From the NCBI GenBank assembly GCA_009377645.1, contig WHTQ01000001.1:62001-126000 (forward strand): a DNA stretch of 64,000 nt. The letters run 5' to 3'. The notes below the pieces were generated by a model. The model saw only the letters and a program-made list of their open reading frames with translations. It made no database searches and was not told the DNA's origin. The DNA comes from Micromonosporaceae bacterium (GTDB lineage: Bacteria; Actinomycetota; Actinomycetes; Mycobacteriales; Micromonosporaceae). Positions 8,478-16,213 of the stretch are shown here, piece by piece. The position numbers and the translations under genes are program-made. Position 1 is the first letter of the stretch. Each line of letters opens with the position of its first letter.

Positions 8478-9961
8478 CGGAACAGCTCCACCAGCTGGCG
8501 CCGGAGCAGCTTGCCGGTGTCCGAGTAGGGAAGCTGGTCGGCGCGCAGGAACCGGGCCGGGACCTTGAACGAGCTCAACCGCTCCCGCGCCCACCCGGTC
8601 AGGGTGGCGTCGTCGACCGGCGTGGCCAGCACCACCACCGCCCCGACCACCGCGCCCCACTCCGGGTCGGGGATGCCGACCGCGGCCACGTCCCGCACCG
8701 CCGGGTGCTGGCGCAGCACGGCCTCCACATCGGCCGGCGCGATGTTCTCGCCACCCCGGATGATCATGTCGTCGGCCCGCCCGAGCAGGAACAGGAAGCC
8801 CTCGTCGTCCAGGTATCCCCGGTCCCCAGTGACGAAGTAGACGTCCGGCCCGGCGTCCCGGCGCGACCGGTACTCGCCGCTGACCTGCGCGCCGCGCACC
8901 GCCACCTGGCCCGCGGCGCCGGCCGGCAGCGGCCGCCGGTCCTCGTCGAGCACCGCCAGCGACACGCCGGGCAGGGCCCGGCCCACCGATCCCAGCCGCG
9001 CCTGGACCCGCGGGTCGGCGCTGTCCAGCGCGGCCCGGTGGTCGTCCGGCCCCAGCACGGCGATGGTGGAGCTGGTCTCGGTCAGGCCGTACGCGTTCAC
9101 GAAGCCGACCCGGGGCCCGAACCCGGCCAGCGCCCGCCGGATCAGCGGCTCGCCGCACGGCCCCCCGCCGTACGCGAGGTGGCGCAGCTGGCCGGGTGCC
9201 CCGTGCGGGTCCCGCTCCAGCTCGTCGACGATCCGGGCCAGCATGGTGGGCACCACGAAGGCGTGGGTGACCCGCTCCTGGCGGGCGAGCGCCAGCCAGT
9301 CCGCGGCCGAGAACCGGGGCAGGAAGACCATCCGGCGCCCGGCGTACAGGGCGGTGACCACCCCCATCACCCCGGCGATGTGGTACGGCGGTACGGCCAC
9401 CAGCGCGGTCTCGCCGTCGGCCGCGGCACCCGGCTCGGCCGAGCCGACCACATAGGAGGTGAGGTGCCGGTGCCGGAGCAGCACCGCCTTCGGGCGGGCG
9501 GTGGTCCCGCTGGTGTAGAGGCTGACCGCGACCTGCTCCGGGTCCACGTCGGGCAGCTCGGTGTCCAGGTCCGGCGGGTCGGGGTCGAACGACACGACCT
9601 CCCGGCCGGCGGCCAGCGCCCGCGCCCGGTCGCGCATGCCGGGACCGTGGCCAAGCAGCGCCGGACCCAGCCCCGCCAGCAGCGGCCCGAGCGCGTCGTC
9701 CCGCAGCCGGTAGTTGAGCGGCGCGAAGGTCAGCCCCGCCAGGCCGCTCGCGTACAGCGCCTCCACGAACTGCGGCCCGGCCTCCCCGAGGTAGGCCACG
9801 GTGCCGGCGCCGGACCGGGCCGCCCGGCCGGACAGCTCCCCGGCCCGGCGCTGCGCCCGCGCCGCGAACCCGGCCACGTCCCACCGCCGGCCGGCGGCCG
9901 CCAGCGCGGGCCGGTCCCCGGCCACGCTGACCGCGATGTCCAGCAGGGTGGCGAGGTTCAT
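8474..9961 (-). CDS. AMP-dependent acyl-CoA synthetase
   Basis: 495-residue adenylate-forming ligase that activates a carboxylic acid to its CoA thioester via an acyl-AMP. The AMP-binding P-loop YTSGTTARPKA is at 149-159, GYLDDEGFLFLLGRADDMII and RGGENIAPADVEAVL mark the hinge, and the C-terminal catalytic lysine is K484 in YSDTGKLLRRQL. All key residues are intact. The stop overlaps the amidohydrolase start (GTGA) and the start overlaps the enoyl-CoA hydratase gene by 4 bp. It probably performs the first activation step for the operon substrate, with the CoA-transferases acting later. Acid specificity unknown. Confidence 0.9.
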   Translation of the reverse strand: MNLATLLDIAVSVAGDRPALAAAGRRWDVAGFAARAQRRAGELSGRAARSGAGTVAYLGEAGPQFVEALYASGLAGLTFAPLNYRLRDDALGPLLAGLGPALLGHGPGMRDRARALAAGREVVSFDPDPPDLDTELPDVDPEQVAVSLYTSGTTARPKAVLLRHRHLTSYVVGSAEPGAAADGETALVAVPPYHIAGVMGVVTALYAGRRMVFLPRFSAADWLALARQERVTHAFVVPTMLARIVDELERDPHGAPGQLRHLAYGGGPCGEPLIRRALAGFGPRVGFVNAYGLTETSSTIAVLGPDDHRAALDSADPRVQARLGSVGRALPGVSLAVLDEDRRPLPAGAAGQVAVRGAQVSGEYRSRRDAGPDVYFVTGDRGYLDDEGFLFLLGRADDMIIRGGENIAPADVEAVLRQHPAVRDVAAVGIPDPEWGAVVGAVVVLATPVDDATLTGWARERLSSFKVPARFLRADQLPYSDTGKLLRRQLVELFR

Positions 9962-11133
9962 GCCGGTCCGCCGTCCCGGGCAAGCTGCCGGGCGGCCCGG
10001 CGCAGCTCAGGCACCAGCGCGTCGGCGGGCACCACGCCGTCCACCAGGCCCCAGGCGCGGGCGGTGGCGGCGTCCACCGGCTGCCTGGTGACCACCATCT
10101 GCAGGGTGCGGTGCCGGCCGATCCGGGCCGGGAGGCTGACCGTCCCGCCGGCGCCCGGCACCAGGCCCATCCCGGCCTCGGGCAGCCGGAAGGTGGTCTC
10201 CGGGGTGGCCAGCAGCACCCGCGCGAACGCGGGCAGCTCGACCCCCGCGCCGACGCAGGCCCCGTGCGCGCCGGCCACCAGGCGCCCGGAGAGCCGGCGC
10301 AGCCGGCGCGGCACCGACCGGGCAAGCCGGAGCCGGTGGCCGTCCACCCCGCCGGCGACGGTGCCGAACTCGTCCAGGTCACCGCCGGCGCAGAACGACC
10401 GGCCGGCGCCGCGCAGCACCACCGGGCGCCCCGCCGGGCCGGCGGCGACGGCGTCGAGGGCGTCGCACAGCTCCTCGCGCATCCGCGCGTCGAACGCGTT
10501 GCGCCGGTGCGGTCGGGACAGCACCAGCTCCACCCGGTCCGCGCCGTCCCGCACCGCCACCCGGGATCCGGGCTCGGCGTCCCGGGCGCGGCCGGCCCGG
10601 CCCACCAGCCAGGCCAGGTGCTCCGGGCCGCCCTGCAGGGTCGAGTAGGCCAGCGACTCGCCGGTCAGCGAGGGCCGGGGAGCGCGCAGCAGCTGCGCGG
10701 CCAGCAGGCACGCGTCGGGCGCCGCCCGGATCCGGTCGACCCAGCCCGCCAGCACCCCGGCCAGCCCGGCCGGGTCGGACTCCAGGTTGAACAGCCGGTC
10801 ACCGGCGCCGGTCCGGGACCCGACCCGCACCCGCAGGTCGCAGCCGGCGATCACCGGCCGGACCGCCGGCGGCACGTGGTCTGCCCGGACCACCCCGACC
10901 GTGACCAGCGGGCTGCCGGCCAGGTGCCCGGCGGCGACGCCCGGGCCGGCCGCGGCGGCGGCCAGCCAGCCGGCCAGGTCGCCGGCGACCACCGCCACCC
11001 CGGCGCGGTCCGCCGCCCGCGGGTCAGCCAGGTCCCACGGCGCCACCGGCGCGGCCAGCGCGGCCGGGCCGATCGTCAGTCGCTCGACGGAATCCGGCGC
11101 ATGTCGAGCGGCCGCATCGGTTGCCGGCAGCAT
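9958..11133 (-). CDS. Enoyl-CoA hydratase/isomerase with N-terminal extension
   Basis: Crotonase-fold protein of about 391 residues, some 130 longer than a standard enoyl-CoA hydratase. The C-terminal 200-plus residues carry the fold: RSFCAGGDLDEF (oxyanion hole), GACVGAGVELPAFA and FRLPEAGMGLVPGAGG, with both catalytic glutamates. The N-terminal region looks like a worn crotonase half (CLLAAQLLRAPRPSLTG). The start is uncertain: ATG at 11133 has a GGAGGGGGG sequence about 9 nt upstream but overlaps the mini-protein gene by 58 bp; a CTG at 11079 would form a CTGA overlap. Active hydratase chemistry is likely. Confidence 0.78.
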   Translation of the reverse strand: MLPATDAAARHAPDSVERLTIGPAALAAPVAPWDLADPRAADRAGVAVVAGDLAGWLAAAAAGPGVAAGHLAGSPLVTVGVVRADHVPPAVRPVIAGCDLRVRVGSRTGAGDRLFNLESDPAGLAGVLAGWVDRIRAAPDACLLAAQLLRAPRPSLTGESLAYSTLQGGPEHLAWLVGRAGRARDAEPGSRVAVRDGADRVELVLSRPHRRNAFDARMREELCDALDAVAAGPAGRPVVLRGAGRSFCAGGDLDEFGTVAGGVDGHRLRLARSVPRRLRRLSGRLVAGAHGACVGAGVELPAFARVLLATPETTFRLPEAGMGLVPGAGGTVSLPARIGRHRTLQMVVTRQPVDAATARAWGLVDGVVPADALVPELRRAARQLARDGGPA

Positions 11134-11249
11134 ATGAACGCACCCCCCTCCGACTCCTTCACGCACAGCAGCGTCCCCCCGCAGCTGGCGCACTCGTAGC
11201 GCTTGCCGAGCTTCGCCCCGGGCCCGGCACCCGGCTGCCCGCCGGTCAT
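11076..11249 (-). CDS. Desulforedoxin-like mini-protein (CC type)
   Basis: 57-residue protein with KRYECASCGGTLLCV and FICCRQPM, that is C20-x2-C23-x16-C40-C41 followed by PM. This matches the desulforedoxin / desulfoferrodoxin N-domain pattern (CxxC ... CCGxxM), which binds one iron or zinc with four cysteines as a small, usually dimeric, fold. An extra C29 is present. ATG at 11249 forms an ATGA overlap with the upstream paralogue. It sits between CoA-transferase and enoyl-CoA hydratase genes, so a structural or redox role with those enzymes is possible. Metal and function are not proven. Confidence 0.72.
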   Translation of the reverse strand: MTGGQPGAGPGAKLGKRYECASCGGTLLCVKESEGGAFICCRQPMRPLDMRRIPSSD

Positions 11250-11467
11250 GAGTGCCCCTCCTCGTCCAGGTAGGCGCCGTCTGCGGCGTCTCCGGTGGCC
11301 GGCGGGTGGGCCCGCCGGCCGGCCCCGCTGACCGGCACCAGGTCCTCGCCGTGGCACCGGGCGGTGCCCGTACCGCGCCGGGTCACCACCGCCTCCGCGC
11401 CGCAGGCCGGGCATTGCAGCTTGACCCCCATCACCGACATGTTGCCCTCGCCTGGGCGCTCCGGCAT
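11246..11467 (-). CDS. Desulforedoxin-like mini-protein (CH variant)
   Basis: 73-residue paralogue of the adjacent mini-protein. LQCPACGAEAV and ARCHGEDLVPV give C19-x2-C22-x15-C38-H39-G-E-D-L, the same spacing as desulforedoxin C-x2-C-x15-C-C-G-E-D-M but with His replacing the fourth Cys. The residues after about 45 look unstructured. ATG at 11467 has a GGAG sequence 6 nt upstream; an internal ATG at 11440 is an alternative. A mixed Cys3His metal site (zinc or iron) is inferred. Paired with the CC-type gene by a 4-bp overlap, suggesting the two act together. Confidence 0.7.
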   Translation of the reverse strand: MPERPGEGNMSVMGVKLQCPACGAEAVVTRRGTGTARCHGEDLVPVSGAGRRAHPPATGDAADGAYLDEEGHS

Positions 11468-11489
11468 CGTCCACTCCCTCCACTCCCCG

Positions 11490-12656
11490 TCACTGCAGGA
11501 CTCCGGTCTCGACCAGGTGCGCGTAGTCGGCCGCGGACCGGCCGAGCAGCTCCCGCACCACGTACTCGTTGTCCTCCCCCATCAGCGGCGCCCGGCCGAC
11601 CTGGCCGGTCTCCCCCCACCACAGCCACGGTTCCCGGTAGACCATCTCCCAGCCGATCACCGGGTGCTCGGTCTCCAGGTAGGTGCCGCGGCTGCGGTAG
11701 TGTGGGTGGTGGAACCGGTCCCCGGCGTCGGTCACCGCGCCGGCGGCGACGCCGGCCGCCTGCAGCACCTCCATCGCCTCGACGTGGTCCCGGTCCAGGC
11801 ACCAGCCGGACAGCGCCTGCTCGATCGCCTCCGGCGTCCCGGCCGGATCGACCCCCAGCAGCTCGGCGATTCGCCGGAGGTCCTCCGGCCCCTCGGCCTG
11901 GACGGTCACCCAGCTGTCCTCGCCCCGGCAGCGCAGGCAGGCCTGGAACGCCTCGCCCCCGTAGCCGCCGTTGCCCACCACCGGCGGGTCGCCGCCGAGC
12001 AGGTCGACCGCCACCACCGCCTCGCCGACCGTGGCCAGGCCGGCCTCCAGCTGGGACACGTCGATGTGCTCGCCGAGGCCGGTCTGGTTGCGCCGGTAGA
12101 TCGCGGCGAGCAGCGCGAACGCGCCGTGCAGGCTGGCGTTCGGGTCCGGGTACGCCTGCTGGATGCCGATCGGCTCCTCGCCCGGGTAGCCGGCCAGCGA
12201 GTCCAGCCCGGAGTACGCGGCGATGGTGGACGCGTAGCTGCGCAGCTCCCGCAGCGGTCCCTGCTGCCCGCCGCCGGACAGCGACAGCATCACCAGGTCC
12301 GGCCGCTGCTCGGCCAGCCGCTCGTAGCCGAGCCCGGCCCGGTCCAGCACTCCCGGCGCGAAGTTCTCGATCGCCACGTCGCAGTGCCGGACCAGCTCCA
12401 GGATCAGCTCCCGGCCGGCGTCGCTGCGGAAGTCCACTGTGAGGCTGCGCTTGCCGCGGTTGACGTTGTGGAACATCGGCTGCTGCTCCGGGTCCGGCTC
12501 GGTGCCCACGATCGGCCGGCCGACCCGCATGTAGTCCAGCCGCTTCCGCGTCTCGACCTTGATCACCTCGGCCCCGAGGAAGCCGAGCATCTGCCCGGGC
12601 ACCGCCCCGGCCCAGACCCAGCCGAAGTCGAGCACCCGCACCCCGTCCAGCCTCAT
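11490..12656 (-). CDS. CoA-transferase family III, W-type subunit
   Basis: 388-residue CaiB/BaiF-family protein that moves CoA between carboxylic acids. N-terminal RVLDFGWVWAGAVPGQ, LGAEVIKVE, VAIENFAPGVLDRAGLGY and LVMLSLSGGGQQGP are typical. At the active-site position it has Glu (IDVSQLEAG, E204) in place of the usual Asp, a variant common in this family. It overlaps the next transferase gene (12653-13801) by 4 bp. Together they resemble the two-subunit benzylsuccinate CoA-transferase (BbsE/BbsF) arrangement. Its closest relative here, by N-terminal pattern, is the 14982-16181 protein. Confidence 0.88.
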   Translation of the reverse strand: MRLDGVRVLDFGWVWAGAVPGQMLGFLGAEVIKVETRKRLDYMRVGRPIVGTEPDPEQQPMFHNVNRGKRSLTVDFRSDAGRELILELVRHCDVAIENFAPGVLDRAGLGYERLAEQRPDLVMLSLSGGGQQGPLRELRSYASTIAAYSGLDSLAGYPGEEPIGIQQAYPDPNASLHGAFALLAAIYRRNQTGLGEHIDVSQLEAGLATVGEAVVAVDLLGGDPPVVGNGGYGGEAFQACLRCRGEDSWVTVQAEGPEDLRRIAELLGVDPAGTPEAIEQALSGWCLDRDHVEAMEVLQAAGVAAGAVTDAGDRFHHPHYRSRGTYLETEHPVIGWEMVYREPWLWWGETGQVGRAPLMGEDNEYVVRELLGRSAADYAHLVETGVLQ

Positions 12657-13801
12657 CGCCCCTCCTCCCGGACCGGCACCGGACCCGGCGGGGTGAGCGA
12701 CGCGGTGCGGAACCGGAACGGTGGCCGGGGGGCAGTGACCGGCACCCCGGTCCCGCCCTCGAAGGTCTCCAGGCACCCCCGCTCCCGCAGCGCCGGATCG
12801 TCGCGCACCTCGCTGACCGTCTGCACCTGGGCGGCCGGGATCTTCCGCCGCCGGCACTCGGCGGCGATCTCGGCCCGGGTGCGGGCCATGAACCACGGCG
12901 CCAGCGCCGCGTCCACCGCGTCGCCGTGCTCGTCGTTCATCGCCCGCCGGGAGCCGAACGGCCGCTCGGCGTACCAGTCGGCCTTTCCGACCATCTCCAG
13001 GAACTCGCGGTACTGGTGCTTCTCCGAGGCCTGGATGGCGATCCAGCCGTCCTGGCACCGGAACAGCTGGTGCGGGTACGGCGCGCCGAGTACCCGGTGG
13101 CCGTAGCGCCCCCGGACCCGGTTGCCGAACAGGTACGCGACCAGGGTGGTGCCGGTGTGGACGGTGGCCCACACGTCGGTGACCGACACCTCCGCCACCG
13201 CCGGCTCTCCGGCCGGCCGGTCCGGCGCGGACTCGCCCGCCGGGCCGCACAGGTGGCCGAGCACCGCGATCCCGGCGATCAGCCCGCCCTGCACCGCGCC
13301 CTGCATCAGCGGGATCTTCAGCGGCGGCCGGTCCGGCTGCCCGATCGCGACGTTCACCCCGCCGAACGCCGAGGTCACGATCTCCGGGCCGCGGTAGCCG
13401 GCGTACTGGCCGGACTCGCCGAACGGGCTGATCAGCGCCACCACCCGCACCGGGAGCCGGCGGACCAGCTCGTGGTCGATGCCGAGCGCGGCCCGGCGGG
13501 CCGGCTCCAGGTCCACAATGCACGCGTCCGCGCCCTCGCACAGCCGCACCAGGTCGGCCCCGGTGGCGATGCCGGCCACCGGCTTCCCCTCGTTGAAGTA
13601 GTCGAACGCGGCGGTGGTGTGGCGCCCGTCCGCCCGGTGCGGGAACGAGCCGCGGTGGCGCAGCGGGTCACCCTCGCCCGCCTCCAGCTTCACCACCTCG
13701 GCGCCCAGCCGGCGCAGCAGCTTGCCGGCGTAGCCGCCGGCCCCGCGCTCGCTGAGCTCGACGCAGCGCAGCCCGGCCAGCGGGTGGACCGGCCCGGTCA
13801 T
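12653..13801 (-). CDS. CoA-transferase family III, K-type subunit
   Basis: 382-residue CaiB/BaiF-like protein. It opens with LRCVELSERGAGGYAGKLL and GAEVVKLEAGEGDPL and lacks the W-x-x-AGP stretch of the W-type partner. The active-site Asp is present as D209 in EVSVTDVW. PFGESGQYAGYRGPEIV and FGGVNVAIGQPD follow the family. ATGA overlaps at both ends couple it to the W-type gene (11490) and the MaoC gene (13798). The same AGKLL / GAEVVKLE signature returns in the 16214-17416 protein, implying duplication of a K/W pair. Confidence 0.86.
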   Translation of the reverse strand: MTGPVHPLAGLRCVELSERGAGGYAGKLLRRLGAEVVKLEAGEGDPLRHRGSFPHRADGRHTTAAFDYFNEGKPVAGIATGADLVRLCEGADACIVDLEPARRAALGIDHELVRRLPVRVVALISPFGESGQYAGYRGPEIVTSAFGGVNVAIGQPDRPPLKIPLMQGAVQGGLIAGIAVLGHLCGPAGESAPDRPAGEPAVAEVSVTDVWATVHTGTTLVAYLFGNRVRGRYGHRVLGAPYPHQLFRCQDGWIAIQASEKHQYREFLEMVGKADWYAERPFGSRRAMNDEHGDAVDAALAPWFMARTRAEIAAECRRRKIPAAQVQTVSEVRDDPALRERGCLETFEGGTGVPVTAPRPPFRFRTASLTPPGPVPVREEGR

Positions 13802-14982
13802 GACCCACCGCCGTCCCGGCGCGGGGCGGTTCGGCTGGGCAGCGCCACCGTCGCCAGCCCCGGCATGGTGCGCTCGCCGAGCTGGTTCTCGCCCCACACC
13901 TCGCAGTCGACCAGCCACCGGTCGCCGTCCTGGTAGGTCGAGGTGACGGTGCCCTTCAGCCAGGTGGTGTCGCCGATCACGTTGAACCCGCGCAGCTCGG
14001 CCCGCAGCCGGACCAGCCGGCCCAGGTCGCCCATCCAGTTGGTCAGCAGCGTGGCCAGCCAGGAGATCCGCTGCGGCCCATAGTCGTACGCGCCGGGCGC
14101 CCCCAGCCCCTTGGCGGTGCTCGCCTGCATGTGGCCCAGCCCGGTGTACTCCACCCCGGCGCCGCGAGCCTGCCGGAAGTAGTGCGCCGGGTGCCGCTTC
14201 GCCTCCCGGAGCAGTACGCCGTGCGAGCCGCGGGACCGGCCGACCCCGATCAGGTAGGCGGTGATGTCCATGTGGCTCAGCGGGCCGCGGACGATGGCGG
14301 GCAGCGCTTCGCCGGCGGTCACGTCCTCCACGTACCGCGGCTCGCCGCCCCGGATGCCCGACTCCTCCGCCCCACTGAGGTGCTCGATCTCGTCCAGCTG
14401 CGCCTCGGGGTAGTCGTGCCGGGACGGCCGGTCCGCCGGCTGCTCCTGCTTGTCCTCCTTCTTGTCCGCAGTGGACTTCAGCCGGTCGCGCTCGTGCCGG
14501 GTGCTCCACCCCTCGGCCACCGCGACCAGCTCGTCGCGCTGGTTGAAGTAGCTGGTCTCGGTCCGGGTCAGCACCAGCCGGGAGGACAGCCGGCTGGACT
14601 TCTCCTCCACCCCGGTGACCCGCTCGGTGCAGGCGATCTGGTCGCCCGGCTTCACCTGCCGGAACCACCGCCAGTCGTTGCCCCCGAAGAACCCGTGCAC
14701 CCCGGGCAGGCCGAACCGGGTCCGTCCCGGGTAGTGCCGGGCGTACGGGAAGCACGGGTGCGCGACGATCCCGCCCCACCTGGTCCAGGTCGCGTACTCG
14801 GGGTCGCGGAACAGCGGGTTGAGGTCCCCGATCCCGTTGACGAAGTTGCGCAGCGTGTCGGGCGTGGCGAACCGGACGAACCGCTCGGTGCGCAGCTCCC
14901 GCCCGACCAGGGCGTACAGCTTCTCCAGCGCCTCGTCGGTGATCCGGCCCCGCGGCTCGGCCGGCTGCTGGTCACGGTCCAT
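13798..14982 (-). CDS. Two-domain MaoC-like dehydratase (FAS1-type N-domain)
   Basis: 394-residue double-hot-dog protein. The N-terminal part (about 1-165) is of the FAS1-like dehydratase type: GIGDLNPLFRDPEYA, RWGGIVAHPCFPYARHY and KPGDQIACTERV. A charged linker (DKKEDKQEQPADRPSRHDY) joins it to a C-terminal MaoC-like half with LSHMDITAYLIGVG and GPQRISWLATLLTNWMGD. Expected activity is hydration/dehydration of a bulky acyl-CoA. It lies exactly between two CoA-transferase pairs, with TGATG and ATGA overlaps to its neighbours. The start is fixed by the ATG at 14982. Confidence 0.82.
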   Translation of the reverse strand: MDRDQQPAEPRGRITDEALEKLYALVGRELRTERFVRFATPDTLRNFVNGIGDLNPLFRDPEYATWTRWGGIVAHPCFPYARHYPGRTRFGLPGVHGFFGGNDWRWFRQVKPGDQIACTERVTGVEEKSSRLSSRLVLTRTETSYFNQRDELVAVAEGWSTRHERDRLKSTADKKEDKQEQPADRPSRHDYPEAQLDEIEHLSGAEESGIRGGEPRYVEDVTAGEALPAIVRGPLSHMDITAYLIGVGRSRGSHGVLLREAKRHPAHYFRQARGAGVEYTGLGHMQASTAKGLGAPGAYDYGPQRISWLATLLTNWMGDLGRLVRLRAELRGFNVIGDTTWLKGTVTSTYQDGDRWLVDCEVWGENQLGERTMPGLATVALPSRTAPRRDGGGS

Positions 14983-16181
14983 CAGTGCAACACCTCGCTG
15001 GTCTCCAGCTCGTCGATCTCCTCGTCGGACAGACCGAGGACCTGCCCGTACACGTACCGGTTGTCCTGCCCGATGCTCGGCGACCACTGCACCGGCGGCA
15101 GCGCGGACCGGCTGAACCGCCACGGCGGCCCGACGCTGAGGTGCTCCCCCCGCTCCGGGTCCCGGGCCATCCTGACCGTCCCCCGCTCCCACAGGTGCGG
15201 GTCGCGCGCCAGGTCCTCCCCGCTCATCACCGGCACGGCGGGGATCCCCCGCTGCTGCAGCGCGAACGCCGCCCCGTACGGCCCCCGGCGGCTGGTCCAC
15301 CCGGACAGCGCAGGGTCGATGTCGGCCCGCCGGCCGGCCCGGCCGGCGACCGTCCCCAGTGCCGGGTCGACCGTCCACTCCGGCCGTTCCAGCAGCCCGC
15401 ACAGGCGCTGCCAGGACTCCTCCGTGCGGACCGAGACCGCCACCCACCGGTCGGTTCCCGCGCACCGGTAGACCCCGCTGGGCTCGGCTCCGGCCTCCCG
15501 GTCGCCGGTGCGCTCCGGTGCCCGGCCGGAGACCGTCCGCTCGACGAACGCGTGCCCGGCCAGCAGCGTGGCGGCGTCCCGGTTCGCCAGGTCGACGTAC
15601 TGGCCGCGGCCGGTCACCTGCCGCTGCCGCAGCGCGGCCAGCACCGCGAAGGTGCCGAACAGCCCGCAGACGTGGTCCATCGGGTTGCGCATCTCGACCG
15701 GCGGTCCGTCCGGGTAGCCGCCGAGGCTGCTCAACCCGGACAGCGCGCTGAACAGCGGGGCGTACCCCGGCCGGGCGGCGTCCGGACCCTGCTGCCCGTT
15801 GGCGGACAGCGACACCATCACCAGGTCCGACCGGCGGGCGCTCAGCACCGGGTAGTCCAGCCCCAGCCGGGCCATCACCCCGGGGCGGAAGTTCTCCACC
15901 ACCACATCGGACCGGGCGGCCAGCTCCCGGGCCAGCTCCTGCCCGCGCGGGGTACGCAGGTTCAGCGAGGCCGACAGCCGGTGGGACAGCAGCTGGTCGA
16001 ACGCCGGGACGTAGTCCCGACCGTAGATGGGGTGCTCCTTGCGGTGAGTGTCCCGCTTGGTGCGGCTCTCGATCCGGATCACCTCGGCACCGAGCATCCC
16101 GAGCATCAGGGTCGCGAACGGGCCGGCCGCGTACCACGAGAAGTCCGCGACCCGTACCCCCTGGAGTGGCCTGCGCGCCAT
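14982..16181 (-). CDS. CoA-transferase family III, W-type subunit (second copy)
   Basis: 399-residue CaiB/BaiF-family protein. N-terminal VRVADFSWYAAGPFATLML, GAEVIRIESRTKRD, VVVENFRPGVMARLGLDY and VMVSLSANGQQGP resemble the 11490 protein closely in layout. Active-site Asp is D202 (YVDLANRDAAT). The ATG at 16181 has GGAGGCGGGA directly upstream and is preferred over the GTG at 16217 that forms a GTGA overlap with the previous gene. Both are possible. Likely partner of the 16214 K-type protein in a hetero-oligomeric transferase. Confidence 0.87.
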   Translation of the reverse strand: MARRPLQGVRVADFSWYAAGPFATLMLGMLGAEVIRIESRTKRDTHRKEHPIYGRDYVPAFDQLLSHRLSASLNLRTPRGQELARELAARSDVVVENFRPGVMARLGLDYPVLSARRSDLVMVSLSANGQQGPDAARPGYAPLFSALSGLSSLGGYPDGPPVEMRNPMDHVCGLFGTFAVLAALRQRQVTGRGQYVDLANRDAATLLAGHAFVERTVSGRAPERTGDREAGAEPSGVYRCAGTDRWVAVSVRTEESWQRLCGLLERPEWTVDPALGTVAGRAGRRADIDPALSGWTSRRGPYGAAFALQQRGIPAVPVMSGEDLARDPHLWERGTVRMARDPERGEHLSVGPPWRFSRSALPPVQWSPSIGQDNRYVYGQVLGLSDEEIDELETSEVLH

Positions 16182-16213
16182 TCCCGCCTCCGTTCCGGCT
16201 TGCTGGGTGCGGC

